Below the pieces are notes generated by a model. That model had not been told where the DNA came from and did not search any database. It saw nothing but the letters and a program-made list of their open reading frames with translations. DNA of 64,000 nucleotides from DASWJQ01 sp036397095 (GTDB lineage Bacteria > Chloroflexota > Anaerolineae > Anaerolineales > E44-bin32): contig DASWJQ010000195.1 in NCBI GenBank assembly GCA_036397095.1, positions 1-64,000 on the forward strand. Reading direction: 5' to 3'. The position numbers and the translations under genes are program-made. Within the stretch, counting starts at the first letter, position 1, and every line of letters begins with the position of its first letter. Below, piece by piece: positions 32,839-39,640 of the stretch.

Positions 32839-33537
32839 ATGGTCCAGCCAGCCAAGGAAGAGCGGGTTCCGGGGTATCGTCTCGATCAGACTCTGACGGC
32901 GGTTGGCCGCTTCCGCCAGAGCTGGAACCGCTATCATCGGCCCGACGACGTTTCTCACTTGCTCCGCCTATTCCGCAAAGTCAGTTTGCAGCGTGGTTAT
33001 GAGCTTGACTATTTGCCCATGCGCCGCGGTGACATGCGCTGGATTTGGCCCTTTGCCCGCTTGAGCCAACCCGGCAGCCCAACTGAGCCCCCACCAGCCC
33101 TGCGCGCCATCCCGCCCGACCGACTAGCCGCCGAGAAGCGAGGCGGCAGTTTGCACATGATCGAGATCGAAACGCTTTATCGCCATCTCGCCTACGAGCA
33201 CAGCGCCGAGGGGCTGGCCGAATATGCCTTCTTCCTCAACGAACTGTGGGCGACCAAAGCGCCCGAACGCGAAGCGGCCTGGCTGGCGATCGAGCCCTTG
33301 GTCGTGCGGCATGCCTTCGACGCCGTGCTGCGGCGTGAAGCCAAGAACCTGGTGCGGGTCGCGCGTCCGGTCGCGTTCGACCCGCTGGCCATTCTGGGCG
33401 AGGCCGGCGGGACGCTGTCTTTCCTGGCTTTCGAGGCCGGTCCCTGGAAACGGATCGTGCGGATCGAACTGACGGTCGAGGCCGACGGGGCGGTAGCGTG
33501 GGAACCGGTCGAGGTAGTGGCCAGTCTGAAGGGGTGA
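32839..33537 (+). CDS. Hypothetical protein, 232 aa
   Basis: A soluble protein without signal or membrane helix, rich in Arg and aromatic residues in the first half (RFRQSWNRYHRPDDVSHLLRLFRK, LPMRRGDMRWIWPF) and mixed alpha/beta in the second (WKRIVRIELTVEADGAVAWEP). I do not recognise a family. Both sides are repeat elements (copies 4 and 5), so it is a single-gene unit. Confidence 0.65.
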   Translation: MVQPAKEERVPGYRLDQTLTAVGRFRQSWNRYHRPDDVSHLLRLFRKVSLQRGYELDYLPMRRGDMRWIWPFARLSQPGSPTEPPPALRAIPPDRLAAEKRGGSLHMIEIETLYRHLAYEHSAEGLAEYAFFLNELWATKAPEREAAWLAIEPLVVRHAFDAVLRREAKNLVRVARPVAFDPLAILGEAGGTLSFLAFEAGPWKRIVRIELTVEADGAVAWEPVEVVASLKG

Positions 33538-33660
33538 ACCACAACGACTCAAAGGGCACTAAGGTGACCAGGAGGGATCAGAAAGGGTGATTTCACGTCA
33601 TCGGCACCAATCTTTGTGGATCCACTTACCCTTTCGTGCACTTTGAGCCTTCGTGGTTAG
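33537..33660. repeat. Inverted-repeat element copy 5
   Basis: GAACCACAACGACTCAAAGG on the left, CACTTTGAGCCTTCGTGGTTAG on the right. The element abuts both genes; its right end runs straight into the AGGAGG ribosome site of the next gene. Confidence 0.85.
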
Positions 33661-33671
33661 GAGGTCCAACC

Positions 33672-34013
33672 TTGGGACACAAGATCAATTGGGATGACTT
33701 CGACAAAGTCGAGATGCACGTCGGGCGGGTGCTGACAGTAGACGAGTTTCCCGAGGCCCACAATCCGTCGTACTTGCTGACTATCGACTTTGGTCCCAGG
33801 CTCGGGGTGCGCCAATCGTCGGCGGCGATCGCCGCGCTGTACCCCCGCGATGAGCTGATCGAGCGGCTGGTAGTGGCCGTTACGAATTTTCCACCCAAAC
33901 AGATTGCCAACCATCGTTCGGAGGTGTTGGTGCTGGCGGCGGTGAACCCCGACGGGTCGATGCGGTTGCTGCAACCGGATGCCCAGGTCGAACTTGGCGC
34001 CCGTATTCAATAA
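33672..34013 (+). CDS. csaA: CsaA-like tRNA-binding-domain protein
   Basis: A 113-residue single OB-fold protein of the EMAP/tRNA-binding class: INWDDFDKVEMHVGRVL, NPSYLLTIDFGPRLGVRQSSA, LVVAVTNFPPKQIANHRSEVLVL. CsaA homologues act as export chaperones or bind tRNA. The start is TTG 33672, placed 7 nt after AGGAGG (33659-33664); any earlier in-frame start would read through repeat copy 5. Length is normal for CsaA. Confidence 0.88.
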   Translation: MGHKINWDDFDKVEMHVGRVLTVDEFPEAHNPSYLLTIDFGPRLGVRQSSAAIAALYPRDELIERLVVAVTNFPPKQIANHRSEVLVLAAVNPDGSMRLLQPDAQVELGARIQ

Positions 34014-34018
34014 GATTG

Positions 34019-34154
34019 ATAACGCGAAGACACCAAGACACAAAGACAAAGGTTCACAAAGGACATCTGTTTAAGGGAAATGAAGAGGGTCTCACTTGAG
34101 ACCCTCTCTTTATGTGCTCGGCAAACCTTCGTGAACTTTGAGTCTTTGTGTTAT
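34019..34154. repeat. Inverted-repeat element copy 6
   Basis: ATAACGCGAAGACACCAAGACACAAAGAC on the left and GAACTTTGAGTCTTTGTGTTATG on the right, in a space between converging genes. It carries a terminator hairpin at its centre (34084-34110). Confidence 0.8.
34084..34110. terminator. Terminator hairpin inside repeat copy 6
   Basis: AGAGGGTCTC (34084-34093), loop ACTT, GAGACCCTCT (34098-34107), then CTTT. A perfect 10-bp stem that can end the csaA transcript and perhaps the opposing lipoprotein transcript. Confidence 0.75.
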
Positions 34155-34159
34155 GAGCC

Positions 34160-36577
34160 TTATCTCAGGATGCGCGGGGCGAGCCAGACCGCCCCGTTGC
34201 CCGCCGGGGAACCGTTGGCATGGACCGACAGGACGAAGGCCACGCTTTGACCGGCGTAGGCGCTCATGTCGAGATCGATCGCTTGCAGGTCGCCATCGTG
34301 GACCTGGTGCCAGGTGCCCAGGCTGGTCGTGTTGCCATCGATCCGCACGTGCAGTTGGAACTCGACGTCACAAGAGGCGGCGCCGGCCAGGCAGCCGACC
34401 GTCGCCCTGAAGTGGTCGCCAGCGGCTAGCTGGAAGGCCGGATAGGCCCCCTGGATGTAGCCTACGGCGGAAGCTTCGGGTTCGGTTACCAGACCGAGCT
34501 GGCCATCGGCCGCCCCGGCCTCGGTGTTAGGGGCGTTCAGCGTGTAGACGGCCCCGTCGGTGTCGCCGGGGTTTCCGGGGCACGGCAGAGCGCCGGCCTC
34601 GTTGCGCCAGTCCGCCTGGCAGGCCTCCTGGCCGAAGCTGTAGGCGACCTGCGGCTGCGGCTGCGGCGTGTTGGTCGCTGGCGGCGGCTCGGTCGGCGTC
34701 GGCGTTTCTGTCGGAACCGGGGTATCCGTCGGCGGCACAATCTCCGTGGCGGTTGCCGTTGGCGTGGCCGTTTCGGCCGGTTCGGTCGGCGGCGGTCCGC
34801 TGGTGGCGGTCATAGTCGGCGTATCGGTCGGTGTGACCGTCGCCGTGGCCGTCTGGCCGACCTTAGCCCAGGCGACGTGCACCTGTGCGCCGCCGGACCG
34901 CTCGTAGTATTCGATCTTGACGGTTCGGCTGCCGCTTAGCACGACCTCGGCGGTGTAGGTCTGGCTGGCGCTGTCGTCATGCCATTCGTCGATGATCAGC
35001 TGGTCGCTGACATAGACGCGCAAGCCATCGTCACTGCTGGCCGTGAAGCGGTAGGTGCCCTGGCTGAACTCGACCTTGCGTGTCCAGCGCGCCGAGAACT
35101 CGTCGCGCGGCACACCGACGGCCGGTGCACCGCGGCCCCAGTTGAAGTCGACGGCGTTATCGTTGCGGATCAACACCGGCGCCCCGCTCAGTTTGCGGTT
35201 GGCCCAGTATTCACCCTTCCAGTCGGAGAAGGAGGGCGAACTGACCTTGGTCCAGCTCAGCTGGATGCGGGCGGCGCCGGCCCGCTCGTAGAATTCGAGG
35301 CGGATGTCGTGATTGCCGCGCGCCAGCGGCACATCGGCCGTCAGCTCGCGGTAGCTGCCGTCGCGCCATGAGTCGATGATCAACTGATCGTCGACCCACA
35401 GGCGGGCGCCGTCATCCACCTGAACCCGGAAGCGGTAGCTGCCCTGGTCGAACTGGCCCTTGCCCGTCCAGCGCACCGAGAAATCGTCGGCGCCGAGCGG
35501 CGAGCCTGGCGATTGCGAGCCCCAGTTGAAGGCGATGACCGGGTCATTGCGCACGAAGCCGGCCGTGCCCTTCAGATCGCGCCGGGCGAAGTACTCGCCG
35601 CGCCAGGTGCCGGTGGTGGTTGTGCCCAGGGGGCCAACGATGATCTGGACCCAAAAGGGTGCGTTGGCGTTGTCGCCCAGCCCAAACAGCACACCGCTGC
35701 TGTTGCGCAGCATCCAGTAACCGCGGTACAGCCCGGTGTCGGCCGGGGCTTTGAGGCGGATGGTCAGATCGACGGTCTCGCCGGGCGCCACATTGCGCGG
35801 CAGCGTCCTGGCAGCGGCTCCGCTCAGGCTGCTGCCGCTGACAAAGACCAGGTTGTAGCCAGTCGTCCAGGTGCAACTGCCGTTGTTGCGCAGACGCCAG
35901 GTCTTGTCAAAGCTGCGGTTGGCGTCGAAATGCGTTGAGTCCGGCACGCTGACATCGGCGACGAAGGTCGCCCGGTCGAGGCAGGCCTGGGGGCCGGCGC
36001 TGGTCGGGGCCGGGGCGGGCTCGGTCGATGTCGGGCTGGCGGTGGGCACGATGGCGGCCGAAGCCCGCCCGAAGTTAACCAGCCTTGTTTCATTGCTTTC
36101 GCGCAGGGTGACCGTGATTCGGCTGATGCCCATGCCAAAAGAGGGGTGGGTCCAGGGCGCGTCGCCCAAGACAACGCCGTTGCCGGTCAGCCCCGGGTCG
36201 ACCGAGATGCAATAGGTCCCAGCCTGCAGGCCCTGCACCAGATAGGTGCCATTGGCGCTGGTGGTGGCCTCGGTGAAGCCGATGCTGGGGCACTGCCCCT
36301 GGCCGATCTGCACCATCACGCCTTCCAAGCCGGGCTCGGTCGGATCTTCGACCCCATCCGGCAGCAGCTCCCCATCGACCAACTGGCATCCACGGCCGTC
36401 TGAGTCACAGCGGTCGGACCATAAGCGGCCGGCGATGATGCCCTGTGGAGGCGTGTCGGTGGGCGTGGCCGTTGGGGCCAGGCCGCCGGGCGCACAGCTT
36501 CCAAGCAACAGCGAAACGGCGATGACGAGCGCGGCCAGCAATTGGCCGCGCGCCGGGTACAACTCGCGAACGATCAT
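34160..36577 (-). CDS. Large surface lipoprotein with NBR1-type Ig-like and two PA14 domains
   Basis: An 805-residue lipoprotein (lipobox LLLGSC, Cys28). Domains in order: an SdrD-B-like module (about 47-172, GLEGVMVQIG, GTYLVQGLQAGTYCISV); a linker; an NBR1-like Ig domain (about 202-315, FDKTWRLRNNGSCTWTTGYNL, GYWMLRNSSGVLFGLG); PA14 domain 1 (about 325-445) and PA14 domain 2 (about 452-573), each with a DDG-x-WVD/YVSDQLIID core; a Thr/Pro linker (574-645); a C-terminal jelly-roll-like domain. PA14 domains bind carbohydrates. Likely a cell-surface sugar-binding or adhesion protein. The two PA14 copies are clearly homologous. Confidence 0.85.
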   Translation of the reverse strand: MIVRELYPARGQLLAALVIAVSLLLGSCAPGGLAPTATPTDTPPQGIIAGRLWSDRCDSDGRGCQLVDGELLPDGVEDPTEPGLEGVMVQIGQGQCPSIGFTEATTSANGTYLVQGLQAGTYCISVDPGLTGNGVVLGDAPWTHPSFGMGISRITVTLRESNETRLVNFGRASAAIVPTASPTSTEPAPAPTSAGPQACLDRATFVADVSVPDSTHFDANRSFDKTWRLRNNGSCTWTTGYNLVFVSGSSLSGAAARTLPRNVAPGETVDLTIRLKAPADTGLYRGYWMLRNSSGVLFGLGDNANAPFWVQIIVGPLGTTTTGTWRGEYFARRDLKGTAGFVRNDPVIAFNWGSQSPGSPLGADDFSVRWTGKGQFDQGSYRFRVQVDDGARLWVDDQLIIDSWRDGSYRELTADVPLARGNHDIRLEFYERAGAARIQLSWTKVSSPSFSDWKGEYWANRKLSGAPVLIRNDNAVDFNWGRGAPAVGVPRDEFSARWTRKVEFSQGTYRFTASSDDGLRVYVSDQLIIDEWHDDSASQTYTAEVVLSGSRTVKIEYYERSGGAQVHVAWAKVGQTATATVTPTDTPTMTATSGPPPTEPAETATPTATATEIVPPTDTPVPTETPTPTEPPPATNTPQPQPQVAYSFGQEACQADWRNEAGALPCPGNPGDTDGAVYTLNAPNTEAGAADGQLGLVTEPEASAVGYIQGAYPAFQLAAGDHFRATVGCLAGAASCDVEFQLHVRIDGNTTSLGTWHQVHDGDLQAIDLDMSAYAGQSVAFVLSVHANGSPAGNGAVWLAPRILR

Positions 36578-36591
36578 CGATAGGCCCTCGA

Positions 36592-36647
36592 GCTGAGTAG
36601 ATTGGCCGCCAGCCGGGTGAAACCCGGGGGGTGGCTTGCTACTCAGC
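36592..36647 (-). promoter_or_regulatory. Structured leader hairpin upstream of the PA14 lipoprotein
   Basis: On the minus strand three nested stems are possible: GCTGAGTAG/CTACTCAGC (36592-36600 with 36639-36647), GCCA/TGGC (36608-36611 with 36632-36635) and CCGGGT/ACCCGG (36613-36618 with 36622-36627). It ends 15 nt before the start codon. It matches no riboswitch I know. A second hairpin GGCCGGGGA/TCCCCGGCC lies at 36663-36683. Confidence 0.5.
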
Positions 36648-36725
36648 AGGTTGAAGAATGGCGGCCGGGGACCCTCCCCGGCCTCGACGGGTAGACGTTG
36701 TTTTCATCCCAAATGTTCCGGTTGC

Positions 36726-36850
36726 TAACCACAAAGACACCAAGGACACCAAGTCCAGATCAAGGATCCCAAAGGGGGTTTCCCTTACATCGATCCCAGC
36801 CTTCGTGCCCCCTCCTTTCCCCCTTTGTACCCTTCGAGCCTTTGTGGTTG
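36726..36850. repeat. Inverted-repeat element copy 7
   Basis: TAACCACAAAGACACCAAGGACACCAAG on the left, CCCTTTGTACCCTTCGAGCCTTTGTGGTT on the right. It ends directly at the stop codon of the HTH gene at 36853. Confidence 0.85.
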
Positions 36851-36852
36851 CC

Positions 36853-37134
36853 CTACTTGAACTTGAGCACCTTCAGGATCTGGCCGATCTCCACGGCGTG
36901 CTGGTCGCTGCGGCGCAGCGGCAGGCTGGCATTGACCGTGTAACGGTTCTCGCGGCCGAAGCGCTCACGCTTCACGTAACCGGCGCCTTCCAGGTCCTTG
37001 ATGATGCGCAGCACGGTCCGTTCGGTGATATCCAACTTACTGGCGATCAGTCGGGCCGTGATTTGCGACGTTTGTCCGATCATCCCCAGCACAGCCCCGT
37101 GATTGGTGATAAACGTCCAAGGTTTCCGTCCCAT
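36853..37134 (-). CDS. Winged-helix transcriptional regulator
   Basis: A 93-residue wHTH protein. The helix-turn-helix is in TSQITARLIASKLDITERTVLRIIKDLEGAG (residues about 22-52, given by its ends TSQITAR and LEGAG), and the wing in YVKRERFGRENRYTVNAS; this fits the MarR/IclR-like class of small regulators. The ATG follows GGGGAGAAGG. Upstream at 37166-37180 there is a direct repeat ATGACA-N3-ATGACA that might be its own operator. Target genes unknown; the neighbouring LiaF-like gene is a candidate. Confidence 0.8.
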   Translation of the reverse strand: MGRKPWTFITNHGAVLGMIGQTSQITARLIASKLDITERTVLRIIKDLEGAGYVKRERFGRENRYTVNASLPLRRSDQHAVEIGQILKVLKFK

Positions 37135-37211
37135 ATGCCTTCTCCCCGGTTACGACAGAGATTACATGACAATTATGACAGGATGGGGCGACTTGTCAAG
37201 GGTATGAGCAA

Positions 37212-37240
37212 CAAAAAAGGGCCCCGGGTTGCGGGGCCCT
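37212..37240 (-). terminator. Intrinsic terminator of the LiaF-like gene
   Basis: AGGGCCCCG (37218-37226), loop GGTTG, CGGGGCCCT (37232-37240) with AAAAAA at 37213-37218, i.e. a U-tract when read on the minus strand, 20 bp after the stop of the gene at 37260. Confidence 0.85.
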
Positions 37241-37259
37241 GGGGGGGTTCCTGTGGGAC

Positions 37260-37928
37260 CTAGTTGTGGACTTCGATGCCGCCAAAAGCGGCGAAACAGT
37301 TGACCTTCAACCCAGGCCCTACCGCTGAGGTCTCTGCGCTCAACTGGGTCTTGTTCTCCCAGCCGCCGAAAATCGGCAGGCCGGTGACGTGAACGGGCCA
37401 GCCGGAAGGCACCGTGATTTCGACGCCGCCGAACGCGGCCGTCACATCCAGTTGGCCGCCCTCGGCCGCCAGCTGGGCGCCGCGCAAATCGACCTCGGCG
37501 CCGCCGAAAATGGCCGTGACGCTGCCCCCGAGGAAGCTGGTCGATTCGTTGCGCGCATTGGCCCCGCCGAACATGACGAAGGCATTGACATGGTCCGCAT
37601 CACTGACCGTCTGGCGGAAGCCGCGACCGCGGGCCAACAGCAGGTACAGGCCGATCGCCACCAGCGCCAGGGGCCAGATGTAGCTCCAGGTGTTCGAGGG
37701 GAGGAATTCGAGGGTGATCGCCTGGAAGACGAGGCCGACCCCTAGCACGATCAGGCTGCCGATGACCGGCGCCGACCGTGTCACCAGTTGAATGGCGGCG
37801 ATCAGGATAAGAATCATCGGCCACCAGGTGGCGAAGATCTGACCGAAATCCATCACGCCGGCCCGGTCAAGCAACAGGCCGCCTCCGATTGCCAACAGCA
37901 GGATGCCAAAGAATGCTCGTCCCGACAT
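37260..37928 (-). CDS. LiaF-like membrane protein
   Basis: A 222-residue protein with an N-terminal four-helix LiaI/LiaF-type membrane region (FFGILLLAIGGGLLLDRAG, WWPMILILIAAIQL, IGSLIVLGVGLVFQAI, WPLALVAIGLYLLL; about residues 5-110) and a C-terminal beta-helix-like domain with repeated AxFGG motifs (VMFGGANARN, AIFGGAEVDLRG, AAFGGVEITVP, AFGGIEVHN). LiaF-type proteins regulate envelope-stress two-component systems. ATG 37928 has AAGGAG before it; earlier Met codons lack ribosome sites. Confidence 0.82.
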   Translation of the reverse strand: MSGRAFFGILLLAIGGGLLLDRAGVMDFGQIFATWWPMILILIAAIQLVTRSAPVIGSLIVLGVGLVFQAITLEFLPSNTWSYIWPLALVAIGLYLLLARGRGFRQTVSDADHVNAFVMFGGANARNESTSFLGGSVTAIFGGAEVDLRGAQLAAEGGQLDVTAAFGGVEITVPSGWPVHVTGLPIFGGWENKTQLSAETSAVGPGLKVNCFAAFGGIEVHN

Positions 37929-38055
37929 GATTGCAGTCTCCTTGCCACAAGGGGTCGAATGATGCCGCTGCTTCATTATACTTTTGCTGAATGGCGGCCC
38001 GAGTACAAACATCACCAGCCCAAGCGTGTTTCGTCATTCCGGCGCTCACAAGCAC

Positions 38056-38451
38056 ATGGCCAATCCCGTCTCGCGGCACCTACAGCAGGACATCAACGAT
38101 CCCAGGCTGATCGAATGGGTCCGCCTGTGGGACCGATTCGAGGCGCTCATCATCCGCCTCTACCGCCAAGGGGCAGCCGGCCCCGGGGACCGTTTGCGCT
38201 ATCGCTGGTTGCGCTGGCGGCTGCAGCGCGGCTATCCTCGCTGGCGGCCGGCGCTGGCGCGTTATTGGCCCGGCCGGCTGGCCGGCGGGGAACGACTGAC
38301 GGCCGACCCATTTCAGCAGCTGCTCGACCGACACTCCGCCAGCGCTTTCACCACGGATTGGTCGGCGCTGCAGTTGCTCCCGGCGGGCCGCGAGGCCATC
38401 AACGCTTACTTGCTGGTGTTAGCCGACGAGGCGTCGGGCCAGCAGGTCTGA
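38056..38451 (+). CDS. Hypothetical protein, 131 aa
   Basis: A soluble, Arg/Trp/Leu-rich helical protein (LIEWVRLWDRFEALIIRLYRQG, YRWLRWRLQRGYPRWRPALARYW). ATG 38056 gives a sensible N-terminus; upstream extension to 37984 adds an unlikely low-complexity start. No domain is recognised. Confidence 0.55.
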   Translation: MANPVSRHLQQDINDPRLIEWVRLWDRFEALIIRLYRQGAAGPGDRLRYRWLRWRLQRGYPRWRPALARYWPGRLAGGERLTADPFQQLLDRHSASAFTTDWSALQLLPAGREAINAYLLVLADEASGQQV

Positions 38452-38744
38452 ACCACGAAGGCTCAAGCAGAGCGGTAAGCGACTGGAGTCTAGCAACTAG
38501 CATTTGGCAACTAACCTCCTCTACCTGATAGTTAAGTAGACAGGCATCGCGCAGGAGACCGGGCTGCCGAGCACGCCGGAAGTTCGGGGACGATAGCCCA
38601 CACCTTGTGAGAGGCCAGTAGCTAGCCGCTAGTGGCTCCTCTTTGCGCCATGGTGGTTAGGCTTGTGGAGTGGAGTGCAGGCCAGGCGTTACAATAAAAC
38701 CGGCTCACCGCCCATCGGTCACACACCTAAGGAGATGCGAAACG
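38452..38744. other. Gap with a degraded copy of the inverted-repeat element
   Basis: No gene is seen. The gap begins with ACCACGAAGGCTCAAG and has CTTTGCGCCATGGTGGTTAG near 38640-38660, the outer arms of the dispersed repeat (copy 8), but the interior is replaced by unrelated sequence with small duplications (CTAGCAACTAGC, TAGCTAGCCGCTAG). Confidence 0.5.
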
Positions 38745-39191
38745 ATGCTGCCTTGGATCCTGGGGGCACACAACATCATGCGCTGGCTGGTCCTGCTGGC
38801 CGGCACCTTTGCCCTGATGCGCGCGTATCGCGGCTGGCTGGCCGCTGGCGGTTGGCAGCCACAGGACGATCTGGCGGGCCGGCTGTTTGCCATCAGTTTT
38901 GACATCCAGTTCCTGGTCGGGTTGTTCACCGCCGCCGTCAGCCCCATGATCCGAACCGCGCTCCAGAATCCGGCGACGATCAGCGCCAGCCAATCGATCC
39001 GCTACTTCGCCGTCGAGCATATTCCGCTGATGGTCGTCGCACTGGCCGCCGTCCATATCACAAGCAGCCTGGTCAAGAAGGCAGAGGTCCCAGCGGAGCG
39101 CCACAAGCGGGCAGCCATTGGTTACTCCCTCGGCTTCCTGTTAATCCTGATGGCCATCCCCTGGTGGAGACCCTTGCTTCCGTCGCTCTGA
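38745..39191 (+). CDS. Conserved-looking integral membrane protein, 148 aa
   Basis: Four hydrophobic helices (about residues 8-24, 46-66, 88-106, 122-142) with short polar loops; a His pair in VEHIPLMVVALAAVHITSS lies within the third helix. The arrangement is like a small cytochrome b561-type bundle but haem ligation cannot be shown. TAAGGAGATG lies before ATG 38745. No family name can be given. Confidence 0.7.
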   Translation: MLPWILGAHNIMRWLVLLAGTFALMRAYRGWLAAGGWQPQDDLAGRLFAISFDIQFLVGLFTAAVSPMIRTALQNPATISASQSIRYFAVEHIPLMVVALAAVHITSSLVKKAEVPAERHKRAAIGYSLGFLLILMAIPWWRPLLPSL

Positions 39192-39199
39192 GCCAGTCA

Positions 39200-39640
39200 A
39201 TGGACGACTTCCGTTTCTGGCATGAGGTCGAGGTGCGCTTTGCGGACATCGACTCACTGGGTCACGTCAACAACGCCATGTATTTCACCTACATGGAAAC
39301 GGCCCGCGCCGCTTACTTCGGCGCCCTGGAATTGTGGGACCGCCAGGACATGCAGAGCCTGGGTGTGATATTGGCCCATGCCGCCTGCGATTTCCGCCGG
39401 CCGATTGGATACGGCCAATCCATACGGGTGGGTGTGGCCGCCAGCCGGCTGGGAACCAAGAGCTTTGACCTCAAATACCGTTTGACCGCACAAGACGGCG
39501 AACTTTTCGCCGAGGGGGTGACAACCATGGTTCATTACGACTACCAAAACAACCGTTCGGTCGCCATGCCCGACCGCTGGCGCCGCACGTTGGCCGAGTT
39601 TGATGGACTGCCCACCGCCGCGGGCGAGGACGGCTCGTGA
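39200..39640 (+). CDS. Acyl-CoA thioesterase (4HBT hotdog fold)
   Basis: A 146-residue hotdog protein with the 4-hydroxybenzoyl-CoA-thioesterase-like start VRFADIDSLGHVNNAMYFTYMETAR, followed by the central strands (CDFRRPIGYGQSIRVGV, GTKSFDLKYRL). The Asp of ADIDSLGH is the presumed catalytic residue. It hydrolyses an acyl-CoA; the substrate is unknown. It overlaps the next gene by 4 nt. Confidence 0.9.
   Translation: MDDFRFWHEVEVRFADIDSLGHVNNAMYFTYMETARAAYFGALELWDRQDMQSLGVILAHAACDFRRPIGYGQSIRVGVAASRLGTKSFDLKYRLTAQDGELFAEGVTTMVHYDYQNNRSVAMPDRWRRTLAEFDGLPTAAGEDGS

Noticed and set aside
30111..38660. CRISPR array
   Set aside because: The repeats are long, self-complementary, kilobases apart and interrupted by genes, with no regular spacers.
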